Source: Planctomycetota bacterium (lineage in GTDB: Bacteria; Planctomycetota; Planctomycetia; Planctomycetales; Planctomycetaceae). Taken from it: a stretch of 33,836 nt of DNA. Every line of letters starts with the position of its first letter. The stretch's first letter is position 1. The notes beneath the pieces are model-generated. The model saw nothing but the letters and a program-made list of their open reading frames with translations, had not been told where the DNA came from and did not search any database. Positions 7,055 to 16,213 of the stretch are shown in pieces. Made by a program: the position numbers and the translations under genes. The stretch covers positions 1 to 33,836 of the forward strand of contig JAFMMM010000014.1 in NCBI GenBank assembly GCA_017859815.1, written 5' to 3'.

Positions 7055-10000
7055 TTACCAGCGACACAGTGACTCGACGAAGGCCGATGAGCCATCTCGC
7101 AACCAGCCATCCAGCTGGGCAGGGTCTTTCAACTGTCGCCCACGGCCCATTGGAACTCCGAGGAATCCGCTGCGCAGTCCGCTTTGAGCAGTCATGTCGC
7201 CCCAGAGTTTTTCGAATTGTGAAACGGGGAAGACATCTTCCTGACCTCTCCCCCAGCGTTTTTTGACATCCTTGAGGGTGATATACGTGGGCAGTCTTCG
7301 CGCAGCTTTGCGAACGGCCTCCTCAGTCACTTTCTGATTCGACAGATCATTCACCGTCAGGCCAAAGAACTCCAGCAGTCGAGTGATGTCAATCCAGGTC
7401 GTCATGGAGTTGTACCATGTCAAGCCAAATTCATCTTCTTCGCGAGGCATCGCCAGGCCCTCGACCAGTCGCAGCCGGCCATCGGTACGAGCAAGTCCTC
7501 CACCTCGGTCATCCAGCCGGCGACAAATCACTTCAAAACTCAGATCCGCTCCCGAAGCCAGATGCAGCCCCAGACAGGCAGGGTCCAGTGATGCTCCAAG
7601 CGTATCGATGTTGTGCAGCAGCAAATAGCGCAGTTGCGGTCGATCGTTTAGCATTCGCAGCAGAGTTCCGTTCAGCAGCATGTTGGGAACTTCGTACCAG
7701 TGGCCAACCGGGTGCATGCACTGCAGTGGCAGATTCTCTGTATAGTCTGAGGCTTCGCCGGTCACTCGTGCCCACTTCATCAGAGCAGCGCGAACACTCT
7801 GTCGCATTTTCTCCTGTTGAACATCAAGTGTCTGTTGGGCCGTCTCTTCCCAGGTAAACATCAGATCTTGAACGGTTGGGATCATTCGCAGGCCAACAGA
7901 AGCCCCGCGTGAGATCAGAACCTGCTCGTCCGGCGATAATTTCGAGACTGCTTTTCTGATCGGGCCATCGGTCAGGTATCCGGATGTCACCACATGCTGT
8001 GGGCGCATCCCAAATTCCTCAGCTGTCTTTCTGCACTTTGCAACATGGATGTCAAGAAATGAACGCCACCTCCCACCCATGCGACAGAACGGGTTGAGTG
8101 CTTTCACGACACCCGCCCCCTGTGTCCAGCGACTGCCTGCACCCGCAGCCAGCGTTACGACGGCAACTTCACCTGCGGCAATTGCGGCTCGCCCCCGTTC
8201 AACGACAGCCGCAGGAACACCGTGCCTCAGTTGGGAAACGTCGCCCTCGTTAACGTCATGGACTTGTACCGAGTCTGCGAGACGATTCTGGGCCATTCCA
8301 AGACGGCCGGATTTCAGGTCTTCACGCAACTGTTCGTGGGCGATTGGATCGAAGCCATTCTGCTGCAGCAGGACGTCGAGCTGTGTCGTCTGAGCAGCGG
8401 TCGATTCGCTGGTGGGAAGCATTCGCTGAAGTAACGACTTTGCCATCGCGCCGTCCGGCGAAGCACTGCACTGCTCGCTGACAATGCGAATCTGATTTCG
8501 AGTCTGTGGACTCAGTGCTTCCGGTCCGCGGCGAATCCATTCCGGAAGCATCATGGCGTAGTATCCGGAGAGCATTTGGCCTCCGTCAGAAAGTTCGGCA
8601 GTGGTTCCGTTTTCGTTGATCTCGAAGTCGTAAACCACCGGGTCCATCGCGAACGGTACCGCGTCCTCGATTTCCCGCTTCACTTCGATCATCGTGGTCT
8701 GCAGCCAGTCACGGGCTGAGTCCCGAACTTCCGGATCGAAGATAAACCCCATGCCTCCGCCGGCCATTCCGCCCAGCATCCAAAATCCGTGAAAGCTGTC
8801 CTGATACTTTTCTCGACACAGCTCTGTCAGTCGTTCGGTCCACGCATTGCTGCACCACGGGATGATCTGCTGAAGCGGTTCATGGAAATTTCGGTGGGTG
8901 GCTCGCCCAACTGCCGGAATATCTCCGTCTTCGAGCGACTGTTGCATCTGGTCCAGCAACTTCACAGCGTCCTGCCGTGCATCCCATTCCGGTTGAGATC
9001 GCAGCAGGTACTTCTCTGTCACCATTTCCAGTACCGGACCAACATTCTGTGCCATGCCGCCATGGACCAGAATCAGACTCTCCTGTAACCGTTTTCTGGC
9101 TTCTGCGGAGATTTCATTTTCGGTGAAGACATGATGTGACGGCATCAACCGACCGCGGCTGATCCCCCATTCAGGATCTCCCTCTTCCGCGACTGAACCC
9201 TGAATCAGTTTAATTCCGGGCCAGATCCCACCGGAATCCTGCCAACCACCGCCGGATCCTCCCAGCCACTCGCCAAGAATCGCCCGAGCAGCCACAATTC
9301 GGCGATCGGATTCGGTCAGGGGGCCGGCCAGCGTGGCGACCTGCCCAGTGACTCGCATGCACAGCGAAATTAGGGAGCCCAGGAGGTTGGTAGAGACTGC
9401 CAACCGAGAGCCTTTCGGAATCTCATTCACCCGGCTGACGATTTCGAGACCCAGCCCGGGGCCGCAGAGCCGACTGAGGATCCCTTCGATGGAGACATCG
9501 CTGCCTTCCAGTCCCGGTGGAATAATTCCTGCTGCGATCACTGCCGCTTTGAGCAATCCGAGATAATCTCTGGCGAAGTCAAAGACTTCCTCGACCCGCG
9601 ATATCTCAGCTGAGGCATCAAGATCGATGCTCACCAGACGCAGAATCGGCTCGTCAATGACACGAATGGTACACTCCAGCGGCGGAGCCGGGGTCTGGTG
9701 TTTTCCGCGTACCGCAAGGTCAATCGACGCGTTAATCACGCGGGCACCTTCCGGGTAGTCCATGCCCAGAAAGAAGATGTCGCTCCAGCCACTGTGCGTG
9801 AAATCCATGCGCACAGGCGTCTGTTCCCGAAGGACACGAAACGAGCCATCCGCACTTCGCTGCAACAGCTCATCTCGAATTCTGAGAGGAAAATCCGCCG
9901 GATGTCCCATGCGAAACATCCATTGATTCCCGCGAAAGCTGCGGACACTCTTGCGAACCTGCGCGGCCAGCGTCTCGAATGCCAGCCGGTGATACGCTTC

Positions 10001-10420
10001 TGCCAGTGCACTGCTGAGCGTAACGGACGGACCAGCCTTGTCCTGGGCAGCGAGCAATTCGTCAATGGCTTCCTGATAGCGTCGACCCAGCATGTGTTCC
10101 CATGCTGAATACGAGATTCGACCACTCTCCCGCTCTGTCTGCTCAAGGTGACGAATTATCTGAAAGCGATACACCGCGTACAGGAAAAACAGGGTGCGAA
10201 CGCGGCGGTAAAGATTGGGACATCTTCTGCGAAATTTCTCCAGTTCAGCGCACTCAGCAAGCAGCTCTTCAGGATTCATCGAACCACAAATGGCATCCAG
10301 AGATTGATTTCTGATCTCCGTGACGTCCGATTCGATTATTCGAAGAAGCTGGCCCATAGCGCCCGACGTTCTATTCTGAAAAAGGTGCTGCTCGATTCTC
10401 TGCGAAGAAAACCGGGTCAC
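7055..10420 (-). CDS. Fused GHMP sugar kinase-like / UDPGP nucleotidyltransferase
   Basis: This 1121-aa protein seems to hold two enzymes. Residues about 200-600 are GHMP kinase-like and nearest in look to fucokinases: GGSGGGWQDSGG at 387-398 and a C-terminal glycine motif LGGMAGGGMGF at 549-559. The phosphate loop is degenerate, reading IPKGSRLAVST (334-344) instead of a PKGSGLGTSS type. Residues about 750-1121 are a UDPGP pyrophosphorylase: TLAAGAGSR (756-764) with K773, HNIDTLGA (936-943), and RRLDDRGGGLARTDG (967-981). The order is kinase then pyrophosphorylase, the reverse of Bacteroides FKP. The GTG start overlaps the stop of the upstream nucleotidyltransferase gene (GTGA), implying coupled translation. 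The natural sugar cannot be told from sequence. The first 200 residues are helical and unassigned. Confidence 0.85.
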   Translation of the reverse strand: MTRFSSQRIEQHLFQNRTSGAMGQLLRIIESDVTEIRNQSLDAICGSMNPEELLAECAELEKFRRRCPNLYRRVRTLFFLYAVYRFQIIRHLEQTERESGRISYSAWEHMLGRRYQEAIDELLAAQDKAGPSVTLSSALAEAYHRLAFETLAAQVRKSVRSFRGNQWMFRMGHPADFPLRIRDELLQRSADGSFRVLREQTPVRMDFTHSGWSDIFFLGMDYPEGARVINASIDLAVRGKHQTPAPPLECTIRVIDEPILRLVSIDLDASAEISRVEEVFDFARDYLGLLKAAVIAAGIIPPGLEGSDVSIEGILSRLCGPGLGLEIVSRVNEIPKGSRLAVSTNLLGSLISLCMRVTGQVATLAGPLTESDRRIVAARAILGEWLGGSGGGWQDSGGIWPGIKLIQGSVAEEGDPEWGISRGRLMPSHHVFTENEISAEARKRLQESLILVHGGMAQNVGPVLEMVTEKYLLRSQPEWDARQDAVKLLDQMQQSLEDGDIPAVGRATHRNFHEPLQQIIPWCSNAWTERLTELCREKYQDSFHGFWMLGGMAGGGMGFIFDPEVRDSARDWLQTTMIEVKREIEDAVPFAMDPVVYDFEINENGTTAELSDGGQMLSGYYAMMLPEWIRRGPEALSPQTRNQIRIVSEQCSASPDGAMAKSLLQRMLPTSESTAAQTTQLDVLLQQNGFDPIAHEQLREDLKSGRLGMAQNRLADSVQVHDVNEGDVSQLRHGVPAAVVERGRAAIAAGEVAVVTLAAGAGSRWTQGAGVVKALNPFCRMGGRWRSFLDIHVAKCRKTAEEFGMRPQHVVTSGYLTDGPIRKAVSKLSPDEQVLISRGASVGLRMIPTVQDLMFTWEETAQQTLDVQQEKMRQSVRAALMKWARVTGEASDYTENLPLQCMHPVGHWYEVPNMLLNGTLLRMLNDRPQLRYLLLHNIDTLGASLDPACLGLHLASGADLSFEVICRRLDDRGGGLARTDGRLRLVEGLAMPREEDEFGLTWYNSMTTWIDITRLLEFFGLTVNDLSNQKVTEEAVRKAARRLPTYITLKDVKKRWGRGQEDVFPVSQFEKLWGDMTAQSGLRSGFLGVPMGRGRQLKDPAQLDGWLRDGSSAFVESLCRW

Positions 10421-11262
10421 GCTGTTTTTGCGGCCAGCAGAGCGATCATCTCTCCCAGCACGTAATCGCGGTCCTGTCCACCCAGTGAGATCGCAAGTTG
10501 TGCCAGCAGAAGCCCATACTTCTGGCCGATGTTGCAGCGGGTTCCATCAAGGATGCTTGCCAGACACCGCTCAGACTGGCACAGCGCATTCAGGGCATCA
10601 GTCAGGTTGAACCCGCTGTCGTCAGATTCATCGCGACTTCGTCTCAGCTGATCCAGCACGGATGGAGTCAGCACATGCATGCCAAAAAAACACAGGTAAT
10701 GCCCCGCTCTTTGACCTGCAACAACAAGCTGCTGTTCAGCAATGGTTGGCGTGGGTTTTTCGATAATTCCCGTTAACTCATACAAGTTGGTTTCTCTGGC
10801 CACCGGCATCCCGCTGATCGTGCCAAAGTTCCCGATCTCATTTTCCCGAGTCGACTGAACCGCGGACGCACAGCAGTTGTGCTGTTCGGCAACATCGATC
10901 AATTGCCGCGCACAGGGACGGTTTGATGCTGTGAGATAGAGATGGTCTGAAACAAGATGCAGGAAAGACTCCCTCGCCAAAAATTCTTCCGCCCGCAATA
11001 TCGCGTCACCATATCCCCGTGGTTCGTGCTGCTCGATGATGGTCAGATCAGTGAAAGCACTGCCGGCCGCCGCGACAAACGAGTCCCGCATGCCCGGACA
11101 TATCACCAGAGCGACCTCGTCGATGCCGGAATCCCGAATCTGTTCCAGCGTCATTTGCAGCGCAGTCCGCACCAATCCATCACCGCCGACAACCGTTTGT
11201 AGTGGCAATTGCGAATGATGTTCGCCGGCGGCCGTGATCACCGCTTTTCGAATTTTGCTCAT
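10417..11262 (-). CDS. GalU-like sugar-1-phosphate nucleotidyltransferase
   Basis: The fold and layout are those of UTP-glucose-1-phosphate uridylyltransferases: a KAVITAAG first strand, the EPRGYGDAIL block, FLHLVSDHLY with an acidic pair for the metal and nucleotide, a GIIEKPTP segment and a GHYLCFFGMHVLTP strand. The nucleotide loop, normally GxGTRxxP, is AAGEHHSQLP here, so the Gly-Thr-Arg part is gone. This may be a subfamily trait or a sign of altered chemistry. I chose the ATG at 11262 (281 aa) because the extension upstream is not family-like. It overlaps the kinase-pyrophosphorylase gene by four bases, so the two probably act in one sugar-nucleotide pathway. Confidence 0.82.
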   Translation of the reverse strand: MSKIRKAVITAAGEHHSQLPLQTVVGGDGLVRTALQMTLEQIRDSGIDEVALVICPGMRDSFVAAAGSAFTDLTIIEQHEPRGYGDAILRAEEFLARESFLHLVSDHLYLTASNRPCARQLIDVAEQHNCCASAVQSTRENEIGNFGTISGMPVARETNLYELTGIIEKPTPTIAEQQLVVAGQRAGHYLCFFGMHVLTPSVLDQLRRSRDESDDSGFNLTDALNALCQSERCLASILDGTRCNIGQKYGLLLAQLAISLGGQDRDYVLGEMIALLAAKTA

Positions 11263-11472
11263 TGTGAATTCATCTGGTTGCGGACCAGTTGCTGACGAGG
11301 GAATTCCCACGACTCTTATCACTAATATACAACCGTTCGACGAGTCCGCTGAATTCTCCAGAACAAATAGCCGTGATATGCGGGAAAACAACTCCGAAAA
11401 ACACCGGGGAGAGCCGTCAGATTCTGCGAAAGCTCTCAAGACGATCCGGTCGGAAAAGATGTCAAAACAGAA

Positions 11473-12969
11473 CTAATCGCCACAGTACACACCATGCAGA
11501 TCGCTGAGATATTCGCTGGCACGCTCAAGATGCAGGTCCAGCTTTTCACCCATCCGATCACACTGTTTGACCATCAACGACATCCGCGGATTCGAAGCAA
11601 AGAAATCCCGATTATTGTTGATAAACCGCCAGTACAGAGCGTCCCAGACTGTGCACCAGTCGCCTCGACGGAAACTGCTCATTCGCAGAACATAAGAGGA
11701 ACCACTGATGTAGGGCTTCGTGGTAATTCGTCCTCCATCAGCAAACTGACTCATTCCATAAATGTTCGGAACCATCACCCAGTCGTAGGCATCAATAAAA
11801 AGCTCCATGAACCAGCGATAGACGTCATCCGGGCGAATCTCACAGAGCAGCATGAAATTTCCCAGGATCATCAACCGCTCAATGTGATGACAGTAGGCGT
11901 AGGTGTTCACACGGCGGATGACGGTATCCACAGGTTCAATCCCCGTGGTGGCATCGTAAAACGCTTGCGGAATCGGATGGTTGTGCTCGAAGAAATTCGA
12001 CGAACGCTGCTTGCGACCCTGCTCGCAATACACTCCCCGCATGTACTCCCGCCAACCGGCTACCTGACGAATGAACCCCTCAAGAGAATTCAGGGGCACG
12101 GTATCCGCATATTCGAGAGCTTCCTCAATGACCTGCTTCGGAGAAAGCAGTCCAATGTTCAGCGACGGGGTCAGCACCGAGTGAAACAAAAATGTTTGAT
12201 CGGAATCGATCGCATCTTCATAGGCACCAAAGTCTGCAAACCGATGTCGCAGGAAATCGGACAACATTTGCTGAGCCTGCTGATGGCTGACCGGGTACTG
12301 AATGCCATCTGATTCGCCAGGCGCGCCTGGGAACTCCTCTGAAATCTCCTGCTTCGCTTTCTTCAGGCAGCGCTCTTCAACGGAGCCTGTTGTGCTTTCC
12401 GGAAATTGCACCGCCGGAACCGACAGACCCTTCGGAAGCTTCTTTCTGTTTTCGGGATCAAAGCTCCACTTGCCGCCAACAGGCTTGTCGCCGTCTTCCA
12501 GCAAAACGCCGAGGTCTTTGCGCCGCGCGATATAGAACTTGGTAAAGAACCACTTCTTGCCAGTTGCACTGAGTTCAGCAAACACGGTGTCGGGAGTCAG
12601 AAAATGCGGATCCGGCAGTCGCTCGACAGCGATCTTTTCACGTGTCAGCCCGGCGGTGAGTTTCTTCTCCAGCCAGTCATCGACCGGATCCACATAAATT
12701 GCTTCGTTAATCCCGTGCTGTTTCAGCAAGCTGGCCAGATCTTCTGTCGCCGCGAGCTCGGTCGACCGAAGATGCAGCACCTGAATGCCCTGCTTCTGCA
12801 GGCTCTCTGCGTAAACCAACAGCGAGGCCCGGTGCAGAATCAGTTTCCGAACGTGAAACTGGTATTGGCGAAACAGCAGCGGATCTTCAACCAGGACAGC
12901 GAGATCCGCTCTCTGTAAAGCCGGGTGTTCCGCGAACAGTTGATGTGGAAAAACAAGTCCCGCACGCAT
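11473..12969 (-). CDS. Cryptochrome/photolyase-related protein (DPRP family)
   Basis: The protein (498 aa) matches the deoxyribodipyrimidine photolyase-related family: an N-terminal Rossmann-like antenna domain (LVFPHQLF, LILHRASLLVYAE) and a C-terminal FAD domain with YAYCHHIERLMILGNFMLL, DAYDWVMVPNIYGMSQFADGG and KPYISGSSYVLRMS. Characterised members are (6-4) photolyases and cryptochromes with a [4Fe-4S] cluster. Here the stretch that normally holds three of its cysteines is replaced by a short FRRGDWCTVWDALYW segment, so a cluster looks unlikely. I chose the ATG at 12969, where family similarity begins. A membrane-protein gene diverges 113 bases away. The function is probably light-driven DNA repair or light sensing. 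Confidence 0.88.
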   Translation of the reverse strand: MRAGLVFPHQLFAEHPALQRADLAVLVEDPLLFRQYQFHVRKLILHRASLLVYAESLQKQGIQVLHLRSTELAATEDLASLLKQHGINEAIYVDPVDDWLEKKLTAGLTREKIAVERLPDPHFLTPDTVFAELSATGKKWFFTKFYIARRKDLGVLLEDGDKPVGGKWSFDPENRKKLPKGLSVPAVQFPESTTGSVEERCLKKAKQEISEEFPGAPGESDGIQYPVSHQQAQQMLSDFLRHRFADFGAYEDAIDSDQTFLFHSVLTPSLNIGLLSPKQVIEEALEYADTVPLNSLEGFIRQVAGWREYMRGVYCEQGRKQRSSNFFEHNHPIPQAFYDATTGIEPVDTVIRRVNTYAYCHHIERLMILGNFMLLCEIRPDDVYRWFMELFIDAYDWVMVPNIYGMSQFADGGRITTKPYISGSSYVLRMSSFRRGDWCTVWDALYWRFINNNRDFFASNPRMSLMVKQCDRMGEKLDLHLERASEYLSDLHGVYCGD

Positions 12970-13082
12970 CGTTGTGCCTCTGGTTGAAAAGGTCGGGCAG
13001 TTTTCGGCAGGACAAAATTCTACCGCATGTCTAAAACCAGCAGGACGCCCGTTTCTTAACCCACTTTTGTTAGTGCCGAACA

Positions 13083-13514
13083 ATGAACCTTTCAAACCCA
13101 AAATCGCCGGCCTGGATGCGGCAAGTCCTGCTTTGCGCAGCGGCCTACAACATTCTCTGGGGAATTTTTGTCATCTTTTGGCCAGTCTTGCCGTTTCGGC
13201 TGATGGGTTCGCCCGAGCCAGTGTATCCCGGACTCGTCCAGTGCATTGGAATGATCGTTGGCGTCTACGGCGTTGGTTACGCTGCCGCAGCAAGTCAGCC
13301 CGCTGTGCATTGGCCTGTCGTACTGGTTGGTCTACTCGGAAAAATCTTTGGCCCGATCGGATTTGTCTGGACAGCCCTGCAGGGACAGTTCCCGTGGTCG
13401 GCAGGATGGACCATCCTCACCAACGACCTGATGTGGTGGATTCCCTTCACGTTGATCCTGCTTCACGCCAGAGAGCAGCACCAGCTGTCGGCGAGTACGT
13501 CACAAGGACCCTGA
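13083..13514 (+). CDS. Conserved membrane protein, four helices
   Basis: The product (143 aa) has about four membrane helices: near residues 13-32 (QVLLCAAAYNILWGIFVIFW), 49-69, 77-97 and 117-128. Small loops carry GLVQCIGMIVGVYGVGYA, LLGKIFGPIGF and ILTNDLMWWIPF. I have no name for the family. The gene diverges from the photolyase-related gene, and the two could share a control region. No enzyme motif is visible. The ATG at 13083 is the natural start, since the helix pattern begins soon after it. Confidence 0.75.
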   Translation: MNLSNPKSPAWMRQVLLCAAAYNILWGIFVIFWPVLPFRLMGSPEPVYPGLVQCIGMIVGVYGVGYAAAASQPAVHWPVVLVGLLGKIFGPIGFVWTALQGQFPWSAGWTILTNDLMWWIPFTLILLHAREQHQLSASTSQGP

Positions 13515-13583
13515 AAACGCAGGCTTTCCGGCAAATCTGATCGGGTTTGCTGGCCTCTGGCCGAGTCTGAACGTGGTTTGAAC

Positions 13584-15890
13584 TCACCGAGGCCGCGACT
13601 CGTCTTCCTGATTTGGCCAGTTGAGGTGACGGTGCAGGAAATCGTAGGTTCCCTGGCCATTAATTGTGTGCGGACCGACGAACCACTCGATTTCGGTTTT
13701 TTCACCCAAACCCAGGCGGGCTGCGTAGAGATGCCGTACCTTGGCGTATTCGTAGGCCACCCAGTCGTCTTCGCCGACACCATCAAAGTGGCCGCGTTCC
13801 ACCATGAATGGACGAGGACAGATCAGAGCAGCCATTTCCGCATAGTTAAATGTGCTGCCAAGGTCCCACTCGAAGATTTCGTATTCGCCGGTCCAGACAT
13901 AGCTGAAACCATGACGTGTGGTTGCATTCTTCAGCACCCATTCATTGAAGTCGGCAGAGCAGATCGACAGGCAGTAGTCCGTCACAAGGGCCGGGATCCG
14001 CATCGCTGATTTTCCACCGTAACTGAGTCCGTAGAATGCAATTCTACTCTGATCCACGAACGGTTGAGTCTTCAGCCAGTTCACGATTTGCTGATGCTGC
14101 GGGACAATCAGGCTGAACAGGGTCTTGCCGAGCGGCTGGGCCTTTCGCTGCAGTGTGCGAAAACGATCGGTAAAAATATATGGGTTCTGAGGACAGAAAG
14201 TGATGAAACCCCGTTCGCAGAGCTTGGCGGCAAAATCATGGTAGGCTTGATGATCGTGCAGGAAACAGTCTGTTGGTCGCCCTTCCAGACCGTGCTGACA
14301 GACAACCACCGGCCGCTGTTCCCCCGGTTTTAGATCCTTTGGAAGCAGCAGAACTCCATAGGCAAAAACGTCTTCAAAAACGTCCAGCACGACTTCATGT
14401 CCTGTCCACGCTGTCGTTTCCCAGCTCTTTCGGGATCTGGCGGCAGCAGGAAGCAATTCTTCGCTGAACTCACCAATCACAGACTTGCGAAAGATTGTTC
14501 GGTAGTCTTCCACCGACTGTTCATAAGCCTCCACGGAATCTGTTTTCAGTTCCTTCATGAACTCTTTTCGAACAAAAGAACTTTCGCGTAACAAACTTTG
14601 TGTGTGTCGATCAATCTGGCGGATGAGTTGCTGTTCCCGATGCTTTGCTGATTCCTCGGTATTGCGATTCACCTGCAGCTTCAACAACGGCTGGATCGGA
14701 ACGGCCTCATCAGTCGCCATCAAAGCGCGACCGAACACCCGCACGATTTCCGATGCTGACTGCTGGGCGGGATCCAGCAGAATCGCTGATGACGAGTTTG
14801 CACCGGCAAGTTGCTGAAGTCTCTGAAACTCACTCTGCACAGCGTCCGCTGCGGGTGATTTTAAGACGGCCGGTGCACCGCCATTTCCAGCAAACGATAC
14901 CTCCGGGCCGGTCTGCGGATTGATGAACAGTTTTCGCGGCATTACCAGAGCCGCTGCCTCCGCCGCGCCTGCAAAGTTCAGCAGCCCAAAAAAGTTCCTG
15001 TCTATCGGCTCTTGCCAACTGCCTTCACGGGGACCGAAGAAACCACTGACCATCGCTGCATCAATTCGTTCATCAACAGCTGCGGCGTAAAGTGATTCAA
15101 GACCACCTTCTCCGTAGCCTGTAATCCCACATGGAAGGCCGGGGAATTCTCTTGTCACCCAATCAACGATGCCGAGGATTCCCTGGATTTCATAACCGGC
15201 CAGAGTTCGACCCAATTCAAACGCCGTACGATGCAGGTACTCCCGATGGGTCAGATCCGCTCGATTCAGACGTTTTTCTCTATCTCGACTGATGGTTGTT
15301 GGAATGACAACTGCGCAGCCAAGTTCCGCAAGATGCCTTGCTGTTTGCTGATCCTCTGGAAGGTTGTCGCCGATTCCGCTCAGGTCTTCAGGTGTCTGCC
15401 CGGCATCCGGTACAACGATCACCGCAGCTCGAATCATGCCGCGAGGCTTCAGCAGCAATCCCTCCATCTGAATGGACGGCAGGCCGGAACCCTGTGGAGA
15501 CGGATCATTCAATACCGGCCAGCGGATTGCAGCGATGTCCAGACGTTCGTTCTCTGCGACGACTCCCTGCTCGCCGAAAGCGATTACGACCTCCGGGCTG
15601 GCGAATTCTGCTCGCTCGTCCCGGATACCCAGTGCTTCACGCAGTTGTTCTCGCAGTTTCGCCGCTGACTCGGCTGTGAGTGGCCTGGGATTGAGGCGTT
15701 GCTCAGAAACCTGCCGAATCTGGTTCAACAGAAACCGATCCAGTCCGTCAACCATGTCGGAGGCCAGATCACCTTCGTGCTGCAATGGCTGAGTTCCGAC
15801 TGGTGCTGGAACAGACTGAGCAAAACTGTTGACCTGGAAACTACACGCACAGAGCAGGAAAAAACATTGGAAGTGAAGTCCGAGACGCAT
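13584..15890 (-). CDS. Secreted tandem alpha/beta-hydrolase
   Basis: A signal peptide (MRLGLHFQCFFLLCACSF, then FAQS) directs export. Two alpha/beta-hydrolase domains follow in this 768-aa protein. In the first (about residues 120-390) the nucleophile elbow reads GYGEGG (258-263), so the expected Ser is Glu261 and the domain is probably inactive. The second (about 480-768) has an intact elbow GLSYGG with S623, an HG oxyanion region (VVVCQHGLEG) and H741 in VGPHTINGQG as likely catalytic histidine. Such dienelactone-hydrolase/acetyl-xylan-esterase-like proteins are common in planctomycetes, often for polysaccharide breakdown; the substrate is not known. I chose the ATG at 15890, preceded by GAGGG, over a GTG three codons upstream. 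Neighbouring genes give no clue. Confidence 0.85.
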   Translation of the reverse strand: MRLGLHFQCFFLLCACSFQVNSFAQSVPAPVGTQPLQHEGDLASDMVDGLDRFLLNQIRQVSEQRLNPRPLTAESAAKLREQLREALGIRDERAEFASPEVVIAFGEQGVVAENERLDIAAIRWPVLNDPSPQGSGLPSIQMEGLLLKPRGMIRAAVIVVPDAGQTPEDLSGIGDNLPEDQQTARHLAELGCAVVIPTTISRDREKRLNRADLTHREYLHRTAFELGRTLAGYEIQGILGIVDWVTREFPGLPCGITGYGEGGLESLYAAAVDERIDAAMVSGFFGPREGSWQEPIDRNFFGLLNFAGAAEAAALVMPRKLFINPQTGPEVSFAGNGGAPAVLKSPAADAVQSEFQRLQQLAGANSSSAILLDPAQQSASEIVRVFGRALMATDEAVPIQPLLKLQVNRNTEESAKHREQQLIRQIDRHTQSLLRESSFVRKEFMKELKTDSVEAYEQSVEDYRTIFRKSVIGEFSEELLPAAARSRKSWETTAWTGHEVVLDVFEDVFAYGVLLLPKDLKPGEQRPVVVCQHGLEGRPTDCFLHDHQAYHDFAAKLCERGFITFCPQNPYIFTDRFRTLQRKAQPLGKTLFSLIVPQHQQIVNWLKTQPFVDQSRIAFYGLSYGGKSAMRIPALVTDYCLSICSADFNEWVLKNATTRHGFSYVWTGEYEIFEWDLGSTFNYAEMAALICPRPFMVERGHFDGVGEDDWVAYEYAKVRHLYAARLGLGEKTEIEWFVGPHTINGQGTYDFLHRHLNWPNQEDESRPR

Positions 15891-16127
15891 TTGACTCACC
15901 CTCTACTGAATGTGACCACCGCTGTGGAATCTGCCCTCGGGGTTCCATGCACCCTTCGGTAGCAATACCGAAGCTTATCCAACTCTCGGCAGGTGGTCGA
16001 ACATCAGTACCGTTCTTACGAAGTTGTGATCCCTGACTACTCGTCAACGGTCGCGTGCATTAGACTCCCCGGTTGCCTTCGGATCGGCAGCAAGTTCCGT
16101 CATTGTCTGTCTGATCCGTAAGCGAAT

Positions 16128-16213
16128 GGCCAGGTGGCGAAATTGGCAGACGCACGGGACTTAAAATCCCGGGTCTCGGAAGAGACGTACGGGTTCGACC
16201 CCCGTCCTGGCTA
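16128..16213 (+). tRNA. tRNA-Leu (anticodon UAA)
   Basis: The cloverleaf has acceptor stem GGCCAGG with CCTGGCT (the first pair is G-U), anticodon stem GGGA/TCCC around a CTTAAAA loop giving anticodon TAA, a long variable arm (GGTCTCGGAAGAGACG region) typical of class II tRNAs, T stem ACGGG/CCCGT and discriminator A. The CCA end is not encoded, so it must be added after transcription. It stands alone, with no other tRNA nearby. Confidence 0.95.
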
